From: Vitellaria paradoxa
Lineage: Eukaryota > Streptophyta > Magnoliopsida > Ericales > Sapotaceae
Direction of reading: 5' to 3'
Length of the DNA: 64,000 bases
Assembly: GCA_019916065.1 (NCBI GenBank)
Contig: CM034243.1
Location: forward strand, 806,001-870,000
The notes beneath the pieces were generated by a model. That model was not told the origin of the DNA, made no database searches, and worked only from the letters and a program-made list of their open reading frames with translations. This document shows positions 46,891 to 58,324 of the stretch, piece after piece. The translations under genes and the position numbers were made by a program. Numbering within the stretch: the stretch's first letter is position 1; every line of letters begins with the position of its first letter.

Positions 46891-48201
46891 ATGGCAAGCC
46901 AGCAACCCCAGCCACGCCCATGGTTCCGGTTAGCTTCCATGGCTCGCCCTCCAGCCCCAGCCCCAACAGCGCCTCGAGCTCCAGCTCCCCAGCCAAGGCC
47001 AGCTTTTATCCGACCAGCATTTGTTGTCCCAACACCAACACCTACGCCAACACCAACAACACAGCCAGCTCAGCCCCCTCCTCCTCCACCTCAAGAACCA
47101 ACCCCACCACCACCACCACAGGTTGCCGCTGCATCCCCACCTCCCACTGGTAGGGTTTCGTCTGTCCCAACATCTCCTATCACCAAAAGTACTGCCACCA
47201 CAACTCCTTCCCCAAAAACATCACCCACAACTCTTCCTGCAATTACATCATCAGCTTCCCTACCATCATCTCCAAAACCGTCAATCCCCCCTCCTCCCTC
47301 TCCCCCAAAGCCAGTAATCTCCGTTCCTCCTTCATCAACAATGCCAATTTCTTCACCACCCAAACCACTCTCACCTTCCTCCGCACCCACACCCACTCCT
47401 GCACCACAGGCACCGCCACTGGTATCACCACCAGCACCAATATCGGCTCCGGCACCCGTAACAACTCCAGCACCACCATATTCCTCGCCCGCAACCGCCC
47501 TCATTGCTCGTCTATCCGGCCCCTCCTCTCCAAAAATGGATGTCAAACCTCCAGCTCCGGAGGCATCTCCGGCCCCTAAGATCAAGCTCATCACTCCGGC
47601 ACCACCGCCTCTAACACTCCCACCAGCCCAATTGAAGCCTGGCTTAATGGAACAGGAATCCAAGATTCCACCAGAAGCGGAGCAGAAGACAGTCCTGGTT
47701 CAAGAAAGTACTATTGCAAAGCAGTTCGCGATGCCCAGCGGAACCAGAAGAACAACTTCCATTTTTAACCACCGAAGGGATATGGTTGGCGACAACCAAA
47801 GCTCCTTTGCCTCTGGTGTTGCTCTGAATGGGAAACAAGTAGATGTTACCAGAGACAAAGGCAATCGCAAGAAGGTAATTAATTCAGATTCTAAAGGGTT
47901 TGGAGCGCGAATCGTCACACTTGCAGGTGACAACAAAGGTGCAATAATGGAGTTCCACCCATCTCAGAAGAAGAAGGCAAGCGACAACAACAGCAGTACT
48001 CACAAAACAGGGACAAACTCGTCAGCGCCATTGAATGCATTCATAAACAGTAACGTGCAGGATGTGAACAATTCCATTGCCTTCAACTCTTCTCTTGCTC
48101 ACCACGACCCTGGCGTCCACCTTTCTCTCTCTCTCTCAACAACTGCCAATAAGGGTAGTGCTGGCAGTGGTATTCACATCAAGGATCGCAACAATGGCTA
48201 A
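46891..48201 (+). CDS. Proline-rich protein, plant-specific, function unknown
   Basis: One exon, 436 residues from the ATG at 46891. An in-frame ATG at 46831 would add 20 residues but lacks the conserved feel of MASQQPQPRPWFRLASMARP, so the later start is preferred. Residues 1 to about 265 are mostly Pro, Ala, Ser and Thr with PPPPPP runs. The second half is less biased and holds RRTTSIFNHRRD and, near 337-355, GFGARIVTLAGDNKGAIMEF, a stretch I recall as conserved in plant 'gp1-like' proline-rich proteins. There is no signal peptide, which argues against a secreted wall protein despite such names in databases. The position between the DUF4079 gene and TAC1 suggests correspondence to At2g46630, unverified. 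The frame is intact. Confidence 0.75.
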   Translation: MASQQPQPRPWFRLASMARPPAPAPTAPRAPAPQPRPAFIRPAFVVPTPTPTPTPTTQPAQPPPPPPQEPTPPPPPQVAAASPPPTGRVSSVPTSPITKSTATTTPSPKTSPTTLPAITSSASLPSSPKPSIPPPPSPPKPVISVPPSSTMPISSPPKPLSPSSAPTPTPAPQAPPLVSPPAPISAPAPVTTPAPPYSSPATALIARLSGPSSPKMDVKPPAPEASPAPKIKLITPAPPPLTLPPAQLKPGLMEQESKIPPEAEQKTVLVQESTIAKQFAMPSGTRRTTSIFNHRRDMVGDNQSSFASGVALNGKQVDVTRDKGNRKKVINSDSKGFGARIVTLAGDNKGAIMEFHPSQKKKASDNNSSTHKTGTNSSAPLNAFINSNVQDVNNSIAFNSSLAHHDPGVHLSLSLSTTANKGSAGSGIHIKDRNNG

Positions 48202-48286
48202 CCTATTTAAAGTGTGAGAGAGAGGAAGAAGGGAAGAAAAAAAAGGAAAAGAGCGTATTTTTGAGTTTCATTTTCATGGCCTAGTA

Positions 48287-48327
48287 ATATACATACATAC
48301 ATACATATATATGTATATATATGTGTG

Positions 48328-48358
<31 letters not shown>

Positions 48359-48365
48359 GAATAAA
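48287..48365 (+). other. Microsatellite cluster and poly(A) signal after the proline-rich gene
   Basis: (ACAT)n, (TA)n, (GT)n and (GA)n runs follow each other at about 48288-48358, and AATAAA lies at 48360-48365, about 160 bp after the stop codon. Confidence 0.6.
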
Positions 48366-51170
48366 GTGAGAATGATGATAATAGGGGCATGGATTCTGAT
48401 TCTTCCATTGCTGCATTCCACTGTCACGAAATGTAGGGAACTGAAGAGGGTCCATTGGCCTGGTTGTATAATTTACTTTTTCTGTGAGGGAAACATCATA
48501 ATATGTACCGAAGCTAGTAATAAATGGCCATGTAACAAAACATATGTAAATTTCTAGAATTGTTCATTGTCCTTCAAATTGCATGCAGTCGGCAGCCAAT
48601 AGACTTTCAATAATCATAGGAATACAATTAATTAAATTTTATGAATAAATATTTCCTTGTGTATATATATAACTCAATTAAGGGTTAACTCTATCCAAGT
48701 GCGGGCAATCATTTTAAAACAAAATTTTAAATAAATAGAGTTTAATTACAGGACTTGTGACTACTACATCATTTTGATGAGTTTTTTTTTTTTTTTAATT
48801 TCCTTGTTTTTTTATCTGTTTTATTGTAGAATATTATTTTCCCCTCTATTAGTTCAGTCAAGCAGTGGTAATTAGTAGAAAAGTATTCTGGTTAAAGAGG
48901 GGGAATTTGGGAAATGGAAGTGAATTTGGAAAATTTGGTGTGTGTTGGGACTTGGGTTGGGGGAGGGTGGGCTTAGAGATAAAAAAATGAAGCCCATTTA
49001 AGATATATTCTGGGCCGGATTCCTGCGGGAAATAATTAATCTTCCGCAAAAGTGTTGGGTGGGCTACGTCTTTGATATTTAATTGGGATATTGATTGGCT
49101 TTTCAGTTGGGTTAAGGGAATTAGAAGGCAAAGCTACCCAAGCAATTTATTCAATGGATTGTGGACTTATGTAGTGAGATTGTGAACTTTGAAGATCACC
49201 TCTATTTGTTTATTTATTTAGTTTGTTTGCCTTTAAATCAGTGGGGGGATCCCACTAAATTCTTGGATCCAACCTTAGCAAGTCCAACAGGGCATTAGGA
49301 GCTAGCTTTGAAGGTGGGGTCATCTTGCCCCTGTAAAATACTATTCGACAGATAAAAGATATGCATGGCAGCTGGCTCATCGTAATATATGTGGCTGTGA
49401 ATTGCCATTACTTCCTCCATATTGAACCTGTACAAATGCAAGAAACATCCAGGGAGAGGACAGAGTTTGTTTCCAATAATTTCAACAAATCTTTTTGACC
49501 AGCGGGGACAACTACCCATCTTCGTTGTCCCAAGACTCTCCTCATGATCAAAAGCTAAACTTCACAACCAAATAATGAATTGAATCAATCCGACGGTTTC
49601 ATCCAGTTCTGATTATATTAATGCTAAATGTTATATTAATAAATTAGTATTTTTTTTTTTAGCCTATGATTGTGATTTATATATGCAACATTCATATGTA
49701 CGGACTTTGTGACTTTATTTTAAATTAATTAGAATAATAAATGTTGAAGGAGATGCATATATTTCTTTCCTTTTCAAGTATAATTCCAATTGGCGACCAT
49801 GGCCCAAAACGTTCAGTTGCAATCAAAAAGGAACAAATATGACCCACCAGATCAATCATATGCATGAATACGTTATATATATATATATATATACACATTT
49901 ATATCCGGCTAGCTTTTCTCTGCCCGCCCCCTCTGCGTGCGAGAGCTGGGGGTGTTCGGTAGATAAAAAGATAAATATTTTTACAACTTTTACCTTAATG
50001 GTGTCACGTGTCATTGTTGATAAATTTTATGTTCTATAAAAATTTGTAAAAGTTAAAAAATAATTTGAAAATAACAAATTTTTTGATTTTAAATGTTACT
50101 GAATTTCCTTTATAGTATGGGAGCTCTTACATGCAAGGTTACAAGATATTATATAGGAAAAATAAAAAAAATTTATATCAACTCATATCACACTTACTCC
50201 TAATGTTAGAATTATAAACGTCATTCAGATACTCGAAGCAATTTAGGGTCCACTGATTTTAGTACGCCTGTTTAAGACCTGCTTTTTATTTTGTATTTTT
50301 AAAAATAACAAAAATGGCTTAAAACATATTTAGTCATTCTTATTTCTAAAACTTGTTTAAGAAAATGAAAAACGAGTTTACACACAAAATGATCAAAAGT
50401 CATTTTGAATTTTTTGATCCAAAACATAGAGAATTTCAAAACACAAGAAATAAAAAATGTTAAACTAAATGCTTTTTTAGTAGTCTTAAAATATTAATCT
50501 CAAACTAAAAAATAAAAAATAAGAAAACAAATCAAACGTCACTTTAATTTCTTTTAAAATAGACATAAAATAGAGAAAAACAAGATGTCTGGCCACTGAC
50601 TCTTTATTTTAGAAAATGTTTAGGATGGCTCTCTAAATGTAAAAAATTGTTATACATTTTATATTGTAAAAAATTCTTTAAAAATGATTTAAAAATGTTT
50701 TTAAATAAGGAATTTCAAGATTTACAATTTATCCTGTCAACTAGTTTTTTTCCCGTTGGTATATTAATTATAATTTTCAACGAAGATTATACCGTTGGTA
50801 TAATAATTACCAGTTAGATTTTTTTTTTTTCAGTTGGTGCATTAATTATTATAATTTTCAAGGAAGATTATATCGTTGACATAATAATTATAATTTTCCG
50901 GTTATTTTTACTCTAAATAATTTTTTAGTATCTAACTGATGTGAAAGCCCTTCTGATGACTTTTGCGCATGCAGACCGAACGTAGCCGAACGTGTCCTGT
51001 CTGTGCCTAGATTCGAAGCCCCACAACCCCACCCTTACACGTGTTTCACATCTAAGCCTTCCCTGAGTTGACCCCCACCCCTCTCCCTTCTTACCCACCT
51101 CCCCGGTATTTAGTTCCCAAACATTCCTGCCCATTTCGACCTGCTGGCCAACTTCTAGTACTGCACAAGA
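48366..51170. other. Gene-free stretch before TAC1
   Basis: A mixed-composition patch at 49295-49519 is open on the - strand (74 codons) but shows no known domain. TA runs occur at about 49875-49892. The last 200 bp are C-rich and probably belong to the TAC1 promoter and leader. Nothing else is recognised. Confidence 0.55.
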
Positions 51171-53808
51171 ATGAAGGTATTATGAATCCTATGATTGCAT
51201 TTTCTCATTAATTCTCCACATTATTACATACACTCACTCTTTGATCGAGCTCTTTGTTCTTGCAGATCTTCAATTGGGTGCATCGAAAGTTCCATCACAA
51301 AGGTTTAAGTAGTTATTTCAATTTATTTATTTATTTTTTAAAAAATTTCCATGGAATTAAGGGCTCATATATTTTATCTTGATTAATATATATATATATA
51401 TATATATTTGTTCGTGTTACGTGTTTATGCAGATGGGTTTGGTCGAAACGTGAAGAAGGACGAGTCAGTTGCCCATGAAACAGAGACACAAGTGTTGCTT
51501 GAACATGGCAATCAGCTGGTGGACGTGCTTGATGGTTGGAGAGATGGCGTTCTCACTATTGGCACGTTTGGGTTCGATTCGTTGAATGATTTCAATGACG
51601 TGAAAAATCAATGTCCGATTGTCGAAAAAGAAGAATCGTGTGATGAGGAAGAAGAACACGCAGTTGATAGTGAATTAGATCATCATGACCTCGAGAATGA
51701 CACAAAATTAGAACATTGTGCCGATGAAGAACTTAATCCGCTAAGGTTTTCAGAACTTGGACGTGGTTTTGATGAGGGAAGTTGCTCAAATTATTATTAT
51801 TATGAAGATGCTCTAAAAGCTGACAATCTGAGAAATTGTGAACTTGGTTTTGACTCCTCAAGCGATTTGGAGGATGATAAGAAGAAGAAGAAGAAGGAGG
51901 AGGAGAAGGAGAAGAAGAAAAAAGAGAGAGTCACACTTGCTGACTTGTTCATCGCTGAGAATTCTGATGTGAACACAAAGCTCTGCCAGGGAAAGCTAGT
52001 CCAACTGGACTCCAATAACAAGCCTAATCTTCATGCAAAAAAGAAAGGCCTCTCATATGCCAAGAAGCTCATTCCTCCTGTTGGTGATGACTCCCGTCCA
52101 ATAAAAAAACTCCACCGAGTGAGTTTATCCCCCCCCCCTTCTCTCTCTTTTTGTGTATATATATATATATATACATACATGATGAAAATGCATCATTTGT
52201 CTCCAGATCAGATTTTGGGTACACCTCTACTTTGTATTTTTTGGTAAGTAATTTTGGGTACACCTCAATTAGTGAAACCATTTTTAATTTAGTTAGTTTA
52301 AAAATATGTTAAGGAAAATGGTGTTGGACCAAAAAAATATAACCAAAAATAAAATCATAATATGATATGACAGTGATAAAGTTCTATAATTAAAATAAAT
52401 TTATATGAATTTTTTATTTTTTAATAATAGACGCATCATTGTTTTACTATTTTTCAGAATTTTTTCTAACACTATAGTAACGTTACACATGTTATATATA
52501 CATTTCCGAGAGATTAGAATGACTGAGGCAGGATCAGGGGTGGAGGTAAATAGGGGGTTTCGGTGGGCTCAAGTGCCCCTAAAAAAAAAAAAAATACTAA
52601 CTAAATTTTAAACAAAAAAAGAATTAGCCTAATTCATTCCTTGAATAATTCAGCCCATTTCCTAAACAGTTCAAATTTAACGAAACCTTTATAAGTCTCC
52701 AATTTACTGGAAGCTTAAATTCAGTTTATTAAGTATTGACTTATGTTGGAACTTAAGATTAGAATATATCACAATTTCACAGAAGATTAAGATCACGCAC
52801 ACAAAATTTACCCAAGTTCATCAATATTGGCTAGTCCTACTTGTCTGATGTATTCATTAGATGCTTCGCACACTCTACAATGATTCACACACCAAACAAT
52901 TATTCTTATAGTAACTAGAAAACCCTAACTGTTATAACATGGGTTCAAGCCCAATACATTAGTAAACTAAAGACCAGACTACTAATAAATCACCAAGCTC
53001 AATTATACCTTGCGCTTGGCCATTAGTCGAACCCACATAAGTATGAGTCAATCCCAATAACTTACAACATTTTTTAATTTTGACTCTGTCTTGAGCATGA
53101 TTGTTGAATTAGAAATTAATGTTTTTGTGAGCTTGTCAACTAAATAACCAATATGTCATTGTAATGTGTGATATAGTTGATGAGAATGATGCTGAAGAGG
53201 AAGATCCATCCAGACTTTGAAGGAAATATTCAGAAGAGTAATGGAAGTCAGACTCAGCCTACCATACCTGCTGGACTTTCTGCAACCGTGGAGTACGGAG
53301 CTAATGAATCGGTTTCCCTTGTTCCAAACAAAGGTCGTCATCTCTCTACTCACTCTTTCTATAAATATATATTTATTGTCCTGCCTCAAACTCTATACTA
53401 TAGGTAGGAGCTCCATTGATTAATGTCATATTCTTACGAGCCGCTGTGACACAATTGATCGCGTTTAAAAACCTGCCATCAAAGACAGTTTAAGAAGCTT
53501 TTTTTTTTTTTTTTCCTTTTTTTATAAAGCTATGGATTTGAGTTGTTTCGGTTGATCTCCACATATTGGCCATACTTTGAGACATATAGCTGTGGCAGCT
53601 GCTGCTTTTGTTTCTAACAATCAATTCTGGAAAATTCTTCACCTCTAATCTGGTGGGATCATTCCTTCGGTTCCAATTCAAATTGATCAAATATTATGGT
53701 CTTGTCTAATAGGTCCATGGAATTAGTAATTTTTCGCTTTAATTTTTGTGGAAATTATACGGTGCTTCAAAGCAAAATGTCAAATAATGGTCACATCATG
53801 ATCAATGT

Positions 53809-53841
<33 letters not shown>

Positions 53842-54684
53842 CAACCTGTCACTTCCTTAAAAGATTTAAAAAATTTTTTAACTTCATATAATCAAAATTT
53901 AAAAATTTTTAACTTTTTATAATCAAATTTCTTAATATATAACTTTTATATCACTTTAATATTAATTTTTAATTTTTTTTAAAATTTTTTTTTGAAATTC
54001 CAAATGACTCCTGTGGATTCAAATGGACAAGAAGGCTTCCCTCGACCTTAGAGCCCATATGCCCGTCTTGTTGCATTGCATTTGATTTCTGCACAAAATA
54101 GGTAACCAAATTACAAGCAAAACAAACCTGGTTCTTATTATATATCACCATGTGCTTTTTCAGCAGTCGTACGACACTTGCCACAATATCAAGTTCTTGT
54201 AAAAGACGTAAAAAAATGTATGGAAATTGCTACCTTACCAAAAGATATTACCCCAACAAAAAAATATATATATATATTAAAATGGTGTGATAATGACAAT
54301 TTTATAAATTAATAAACAACATTTTTTTAACTGGACTTTTTAGACATAGACTTTCCTTGTAACACTTTCTGCATACCATTTGTCATTTCCCTTAGAATGT
54401 GACAATACTCTTACGAGATATAACTAATGGGTCCTCACCATTAAACAAATCAAAGACAGTTCCAGCTAGAAAATGGCCAGATAATCACTTATTAGTTCTT
54501 CATTAATATTTTTGCTCTTTCTTCTTCATCATCTTCTTCTTCATTTTGGAGTTACTCTTGAACTTTTTCCTTGAAGGCAATCCTATCTTGTTTTTTGGCC
54601 CACTATAATGCTGTTGTCAATGTCTGCTACACTCTCAGTAGATTATGATTTGTGATAAACATACACACACCTCCCACTGACTGA

Positions 54685-54723
<39 letters not shown>

Positions 54724-54743
54724 ATGCAGATGCTATTGTCTGA
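51171..54743 (+). CDS. TAC1: TILLER ANGLE CONTROL 1 (IGT/LAZY family)
   Basis: Five coding exons: 51171-51176, 51266-51302, 51433-52118, 53177-53333 and 54730-54743, summing to 900 nt (299 residues plus stop). All introns are GT-AG. The N-terminus MKIFNWVHRKFHHKDGF and the IGT motif GWRDGVLTIGT (residues 49-59) identify the family; RVTLADLFIAE (about 181-191) and LMRMMLKRKIHPDFEG in exon 4 are further conserved regions. The last exon adds only DAIV, and the C-terminal EAR-like region of LAZY1/DRO1 is absent, which is the mark of TAC1. TAC1 promotes wide shoot and branch angles and acts opposite to LAZY1; it is a plasma-membrane/nuclear-associated regulator without known enzymatic activity. 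Odd: a Lys/Glu run of 17 residues from K164, and an acidic middle region. The Arabidopsis ortholog is At2g46640. Confidence 0.95.
54689..54721 (+). repeat. (CT)n tract serving as polypyrimidine tract of TAC1 intron 4
   Basis: About 16 CT units end eight bases before the acceptor AG (54728-54729) of the 14-nt terminal coding exon. Confidence 0.9.
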
Positions 54744-54813
54744 GCAGCAAGAAGCCATGAACTGTTTTCTTAGAAATGCACTCCTGGATTGTTCTTGAAA
54801 TTATTTTCTTAAT

Positions 54814-54819
54814 AATAAA
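54814..54819 (+). terminator. Poly(A) signal of TAC1
   Basis: AATAAA lies 71 bp after the TAC1 stop codon, the first such signal downstream. Confidence 0.6.
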
Positions 54820-57250
54820 AGATTGTCTTCTTACATTAATTTTCACGTATGTGTACCTTCCAATTATGTGAGATTATTATGTGAAGTGTGTGAAATTATT
54901 CTGTAATACATGGCACTGACAAGTCATGAGCCTAAAGTTAATAATTTGTACTTCTCTAATTGGCCGTGTTGCGGCATGGTGGGGTCGGGCTTGGGTTGTC
55001 ACCGTGGTATATTGCGGTTGTATCAATTCCTATTTTTTCTTAAATATTTTAAAATATTAATGAATGTATTAAATAATTAATTTATTTTTAAATTAAATTA
55101 AATCGTATGAAAATTTTCAAATTAAGCTACGTTCATACACATTTTTTCTTGTAATTTTTGTATCCGTGTCATGTTTTAGTTGGTGTTATTGGCACCGTTT
55201 CTTGTATGAATTAGCTAGCTAAGTTATTATGAAAATTACGGCCTTCGATTGAAAATTATGTTAAGCACATGAATTTTGTTTTTTAACCCATTATTTTTCC
55301 CGTTAAGCACTTAAAGTTTAATTATTATCCCTAGAATCTATTTTACGATGTCGTTGTTATATATGATCGACAGTGTCCATTTTTTCAAAAAGCATTGCCC
55401 TTGTAGATACTAGGTTTAGTCATTCATTAACCCATATTTGTTTGGTCATTTGGTCATATCAACGTACCTAACTAGCTTTAACAAAATCTTGTTCCATCAA
55501 CCTTACCTTACTCAAATAATGACACCCAGCTTTCCTGCGAAGGACAAACCTTTTTTCACGTATAGAAGGTGTTCTTACATACTTACGCGTCCAACAACTG
55601 CACATTGAATGATATTACAGAATAAATGATATATATACACACACACATACATATATTTGTGTCTTGGTCCTTTTGGATCTTGTAGTCAGAAACACGCATC
55701 AAGGGCCAAAGAAGAATTATTTATTTATTTTTCCTCAGTTAAAGATCGATTTCGATCTGTTCTTATTGTGTTGGACCTTGAAATGGTCGATCTCTACTTG
55801 TAATCTTATCCATACCTACTTTCAATATTCTGGTTGGGGGATGGAAATTAAAATTCATTGTCCCGATCTTACCCAGTACTGAAGAAGGACGAAATGCACA
55901 AACAAACAGAACCAATTCACTTGCAAACGAGACCAGATTAGAGGTCTGGGCCGCAGCCAGCCCACGAGTCTTCTCCTGAAATTTCACAGATCAAAAACCG
56001 GGCTTTCAATGGTCCATACGGCTTGTCGAGCCAGAATACTGTCGCCCTTTACAATGACAATTATCTTAACAGGGTCGGTGGAATTATTTAGGGGGTGTTT
56101 GGAGTTTTATAAAATTTTAAAAATTTTTATGGAATTAATTTTTTTTTATTTATAATATCAATTACGAGACTACAATTTTTATAAATTTATATTAACTTTT
56201 ATAACTCTAAATACCCTCTTAACTGTTACAAATACGTAAACTGATCTTCCAATAGTTATTGGGATAGGAATTATGGTGTCTTGCATTGCCTTATATTTGT
56301 TTATATTCGTATTTATATATAAATTAATTATATTATATAAACAAATACGTTACTATTTAACATTATTTGATTTAAAATATGTATTTAGTATATAACATTA
56401 TTTTAATTCAGATTAATATTTTTAGTCATTAAATTCCATGCCTTTATGCTAACATTTTTTCTATTAGAATGAAATACGAGCAGTCGCTTTCTTATTCTTT
56501 TCCTTTTATTTAGCAAATCATCCATCCAAACACACTTTGTACTTAAAAATCATAGAAAGAAAATTGCCAATTTATTCACTGATTGGGTTTCGCGGCGTAT
56601 GGATAAATTTGAAATATTTTGGATGAAATTGACCGACAACCATGCAAAATTTGAAATCTAGTTAATCAATTGTTAACTCCGCGCGACTTCCATTAATTTG
56701 CCAGCTAAACCTCATTTGTAGATCAGATCAACCAAATGAAAGTGGCCATGGCCTAATTGTGCCTAATCAATGGTATGGAGTTGATTGAGATGAACAAATT
56801 TATCATTTCTAATTCTGGGCCTTCGGTTTACCAAACCAAAATTAAAAAAAAAAAAAGTTACTTTTATCAAAATTTTTTAAACTTTTTTTTACCAAGCATA
56901 AATTTAATCTCTATTAATTTTTAATTTTTTAATTTTTATAAATTTCTACTAGACACTCAATCAACGTTACAATTTTTTTTTTTTTAATAATTTTGACGGC
57001 ACCAAACGGCCAAAAAAAAAAAAACAAAAGCACTGGCCACCGCGTAAGTACTCTCAAATATAGAATGCCTTGTAGTGTAATATCAATACAAGGACAAGGA
57101 GCGACTCCAAAGCATTTTTCACACCATTCTCCAACAACGGGGCCGTGGCATAAATACTGAACTAGAGAGGGACTTGAACTGTTAATATTAATACTTGGGG
57201 GGGGACTTAAAACTTGTTTGACTCTTTGGAGCACGGAGATTCCCATCAAG
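54820..57250. other. Gene-free stretch between TAC1 and cytochrome b5
   Basis: It contains the MITE at 56091-56218 and AT-rich DNA. A less AT-rich patch at about 55660-56050 has no recognisable coding content. Confidence 0.6.
56091..56218. mobile_element. Tourist-like MITE, 128 bp
   Basis: The ends GGGGGTGTTTGGAGTTTTAT and (reverse-complemented) GAGGGTATTTAGAGTTATA are inverted repeats flanked by TTA (56088-56090 and 56219-56221). Confidence 0.7.
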
Positions 57251-57292
57251 CAGATCCGTTTCGCGTCCGGAGTCCATCTTCTCTCTCTTCAA

Positions 57293-57454
57293 GTAAGGGG
57301 ATTTCTGAATCAATTTTCTTGTGAATTTAGTGCGTTTGAGTAGTTCGCATATCGAATCTGACGATTACCTTTCTGGGTTTGATTTTGTTTTTGTTTTTTT
57401 TTTCTCGTTTTTTTTTTCTTTTGCCTTTTTGGGAATGGTACTGTGTTGTGAACA
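57293..57454 (+). other. Probable 5' UTR intron of the cytochrome b5 gene
   Basis: A donor TTCAA|GTAAGG at 57293 and an acceptor after a T-rich stretch, TGAACAG at 57448-57454, enclose 162 bp ending 15 bp before the start codon. Splicing is inferred from the sites only. Confidence 0.5.
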
Positions 57455-57469
57455 GTAGTAAAATCAGAG

Positions 57470-57550
57470 ATGGCTTCTACAGTTCACTCGTTTGAGGAGG
57501 TTGCAAACCACAATCAAAAAGCGGATTGCTGGGTTATCATCTCTGGCAAG
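57470..57550 (+). CDS. CB5: Cytochrome b5, first coding exon
   Basis: The exon encodes 27 residues, MASTVHSFEEVANHNQKADC followed by WVIISGK, then a GT donor (57551). This is the invariant start of plant microsomal cytochrome b5 (the F-EEV...H...DCWV-I-GK pattern). CB5 is a heme protein anchored in the ER by its C-terminus, donating electrons to fatty-acid desaturases, hydroxylases and P450s. The next exon, which should start with VYDVT and hold the HPGG heme ligand, is not found between 57551 and 61227, and a copia element begins at 61228. Either the first intron is very long and continues past the window, or the gene is broken. The neighbour TAC1 fits Arabidopsis At2g46650 (CB5-C). Confidence 0.85.
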
Positions 57551-57897
57551 GTCTCTCTCTCTCTCTCTCGATTCACATATGATCTGTTACCAGTTTGTGA
57601 ACATTTTCTGTGATTGGGATGTTTCATGATTTGCTATTATCTTCACTCTTCTGAACATGTGGGTATGGAATGGGTATCTGCCTATGAAATTGCTTGAATC
57701 AAAAGATTTTAAGTTGAAGATTTCTTGGATTTAAAGAGTGGATCTTAATTCTTCAATTTCACGATCTATTAGACTTGAATTTGGCTGTCAGCTAGGAAGA
57801 AAGAAATGAATGAAGCCGTCATGGTGCCTTATTTTGTCAGCAATATTTGGGATTGTAACAAAATTCTAACCCGATAAGCATGGTTGATACTCTGTCG

Positions 57898-58025
57898 GGC
57901 TACATTTGGTTCAACGTAAAAATGTTTTGGGGAAACACATTTATCATGTTTCATATCTTTAAAACACATGGGTGGGTAAAAGTGTTTTCCCCCAAAATAT
58001 ATTTTACATTGAAACAAACGGAGCC
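57898..58025. mobile_element. MITE-like foldback element
   Basis: GGCTACATTTGGTTCAACGT continuing to GTTTTGGGGAAACAC on the left pairs with the reverse complement of the right end (GGCTCCGTTTGTTTCAATGT ... TTTTGGGGGAAAACAC), about 40 bp of inverted repeat. No clear target duplication is left. Confidence 0.55.
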
Positions 58026-58167
58026 TAAGTGTAAGATCTTATGCATTTATTTTTGTGTAATCATTACCTTTGAACTTGTACTGAGCTCTTAAATGATAAT
58101 GTGTTACATTCTATGTGCCGCTTGATGTCATATATTGTGTGCCTTCATTTTGTTTTAAGCAGACTAA

Positions 58168-58324
58168 GGGCTCGTTTGGAGCTACAAAAAAAACCAAAAA
58201 ACTTCAAAAAAACTTCAAAAGTTTTCAAATCCCTCCAATCACATTTTGCCACCTATCATTTTTACATCACATCAATCCCATCCATTGATTTTTTTTGGCT
58301 TTTTTTGGGACTCCAAACGCACCC
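58168..58324. mobile_element. Tourist-like MITE, 157 bp
   Basis: The ends GGGCTCGTTTGGAGCTACAA and (reverse-complemented) GGGTGCGTTTGGAGTCCCAA are inverted repeats, with TAA on both sides (58165-58167 and 58325-58327). Confidence 0.72.

Noticed and set aside
46920..47663. Long frames in other phases and on the opposite strand within the proline-rich gene
   Set aside because: Shadows caused by CCN-rich codons; Gly/Val-rich or His-rich products with no domain.
49295..49519. 74-codon frame on the - strand, considered as a small gene or a miRNA precursor
   Set aside because: No known domain, no matching miRNA that I recognise and no clear hairpin by eye.
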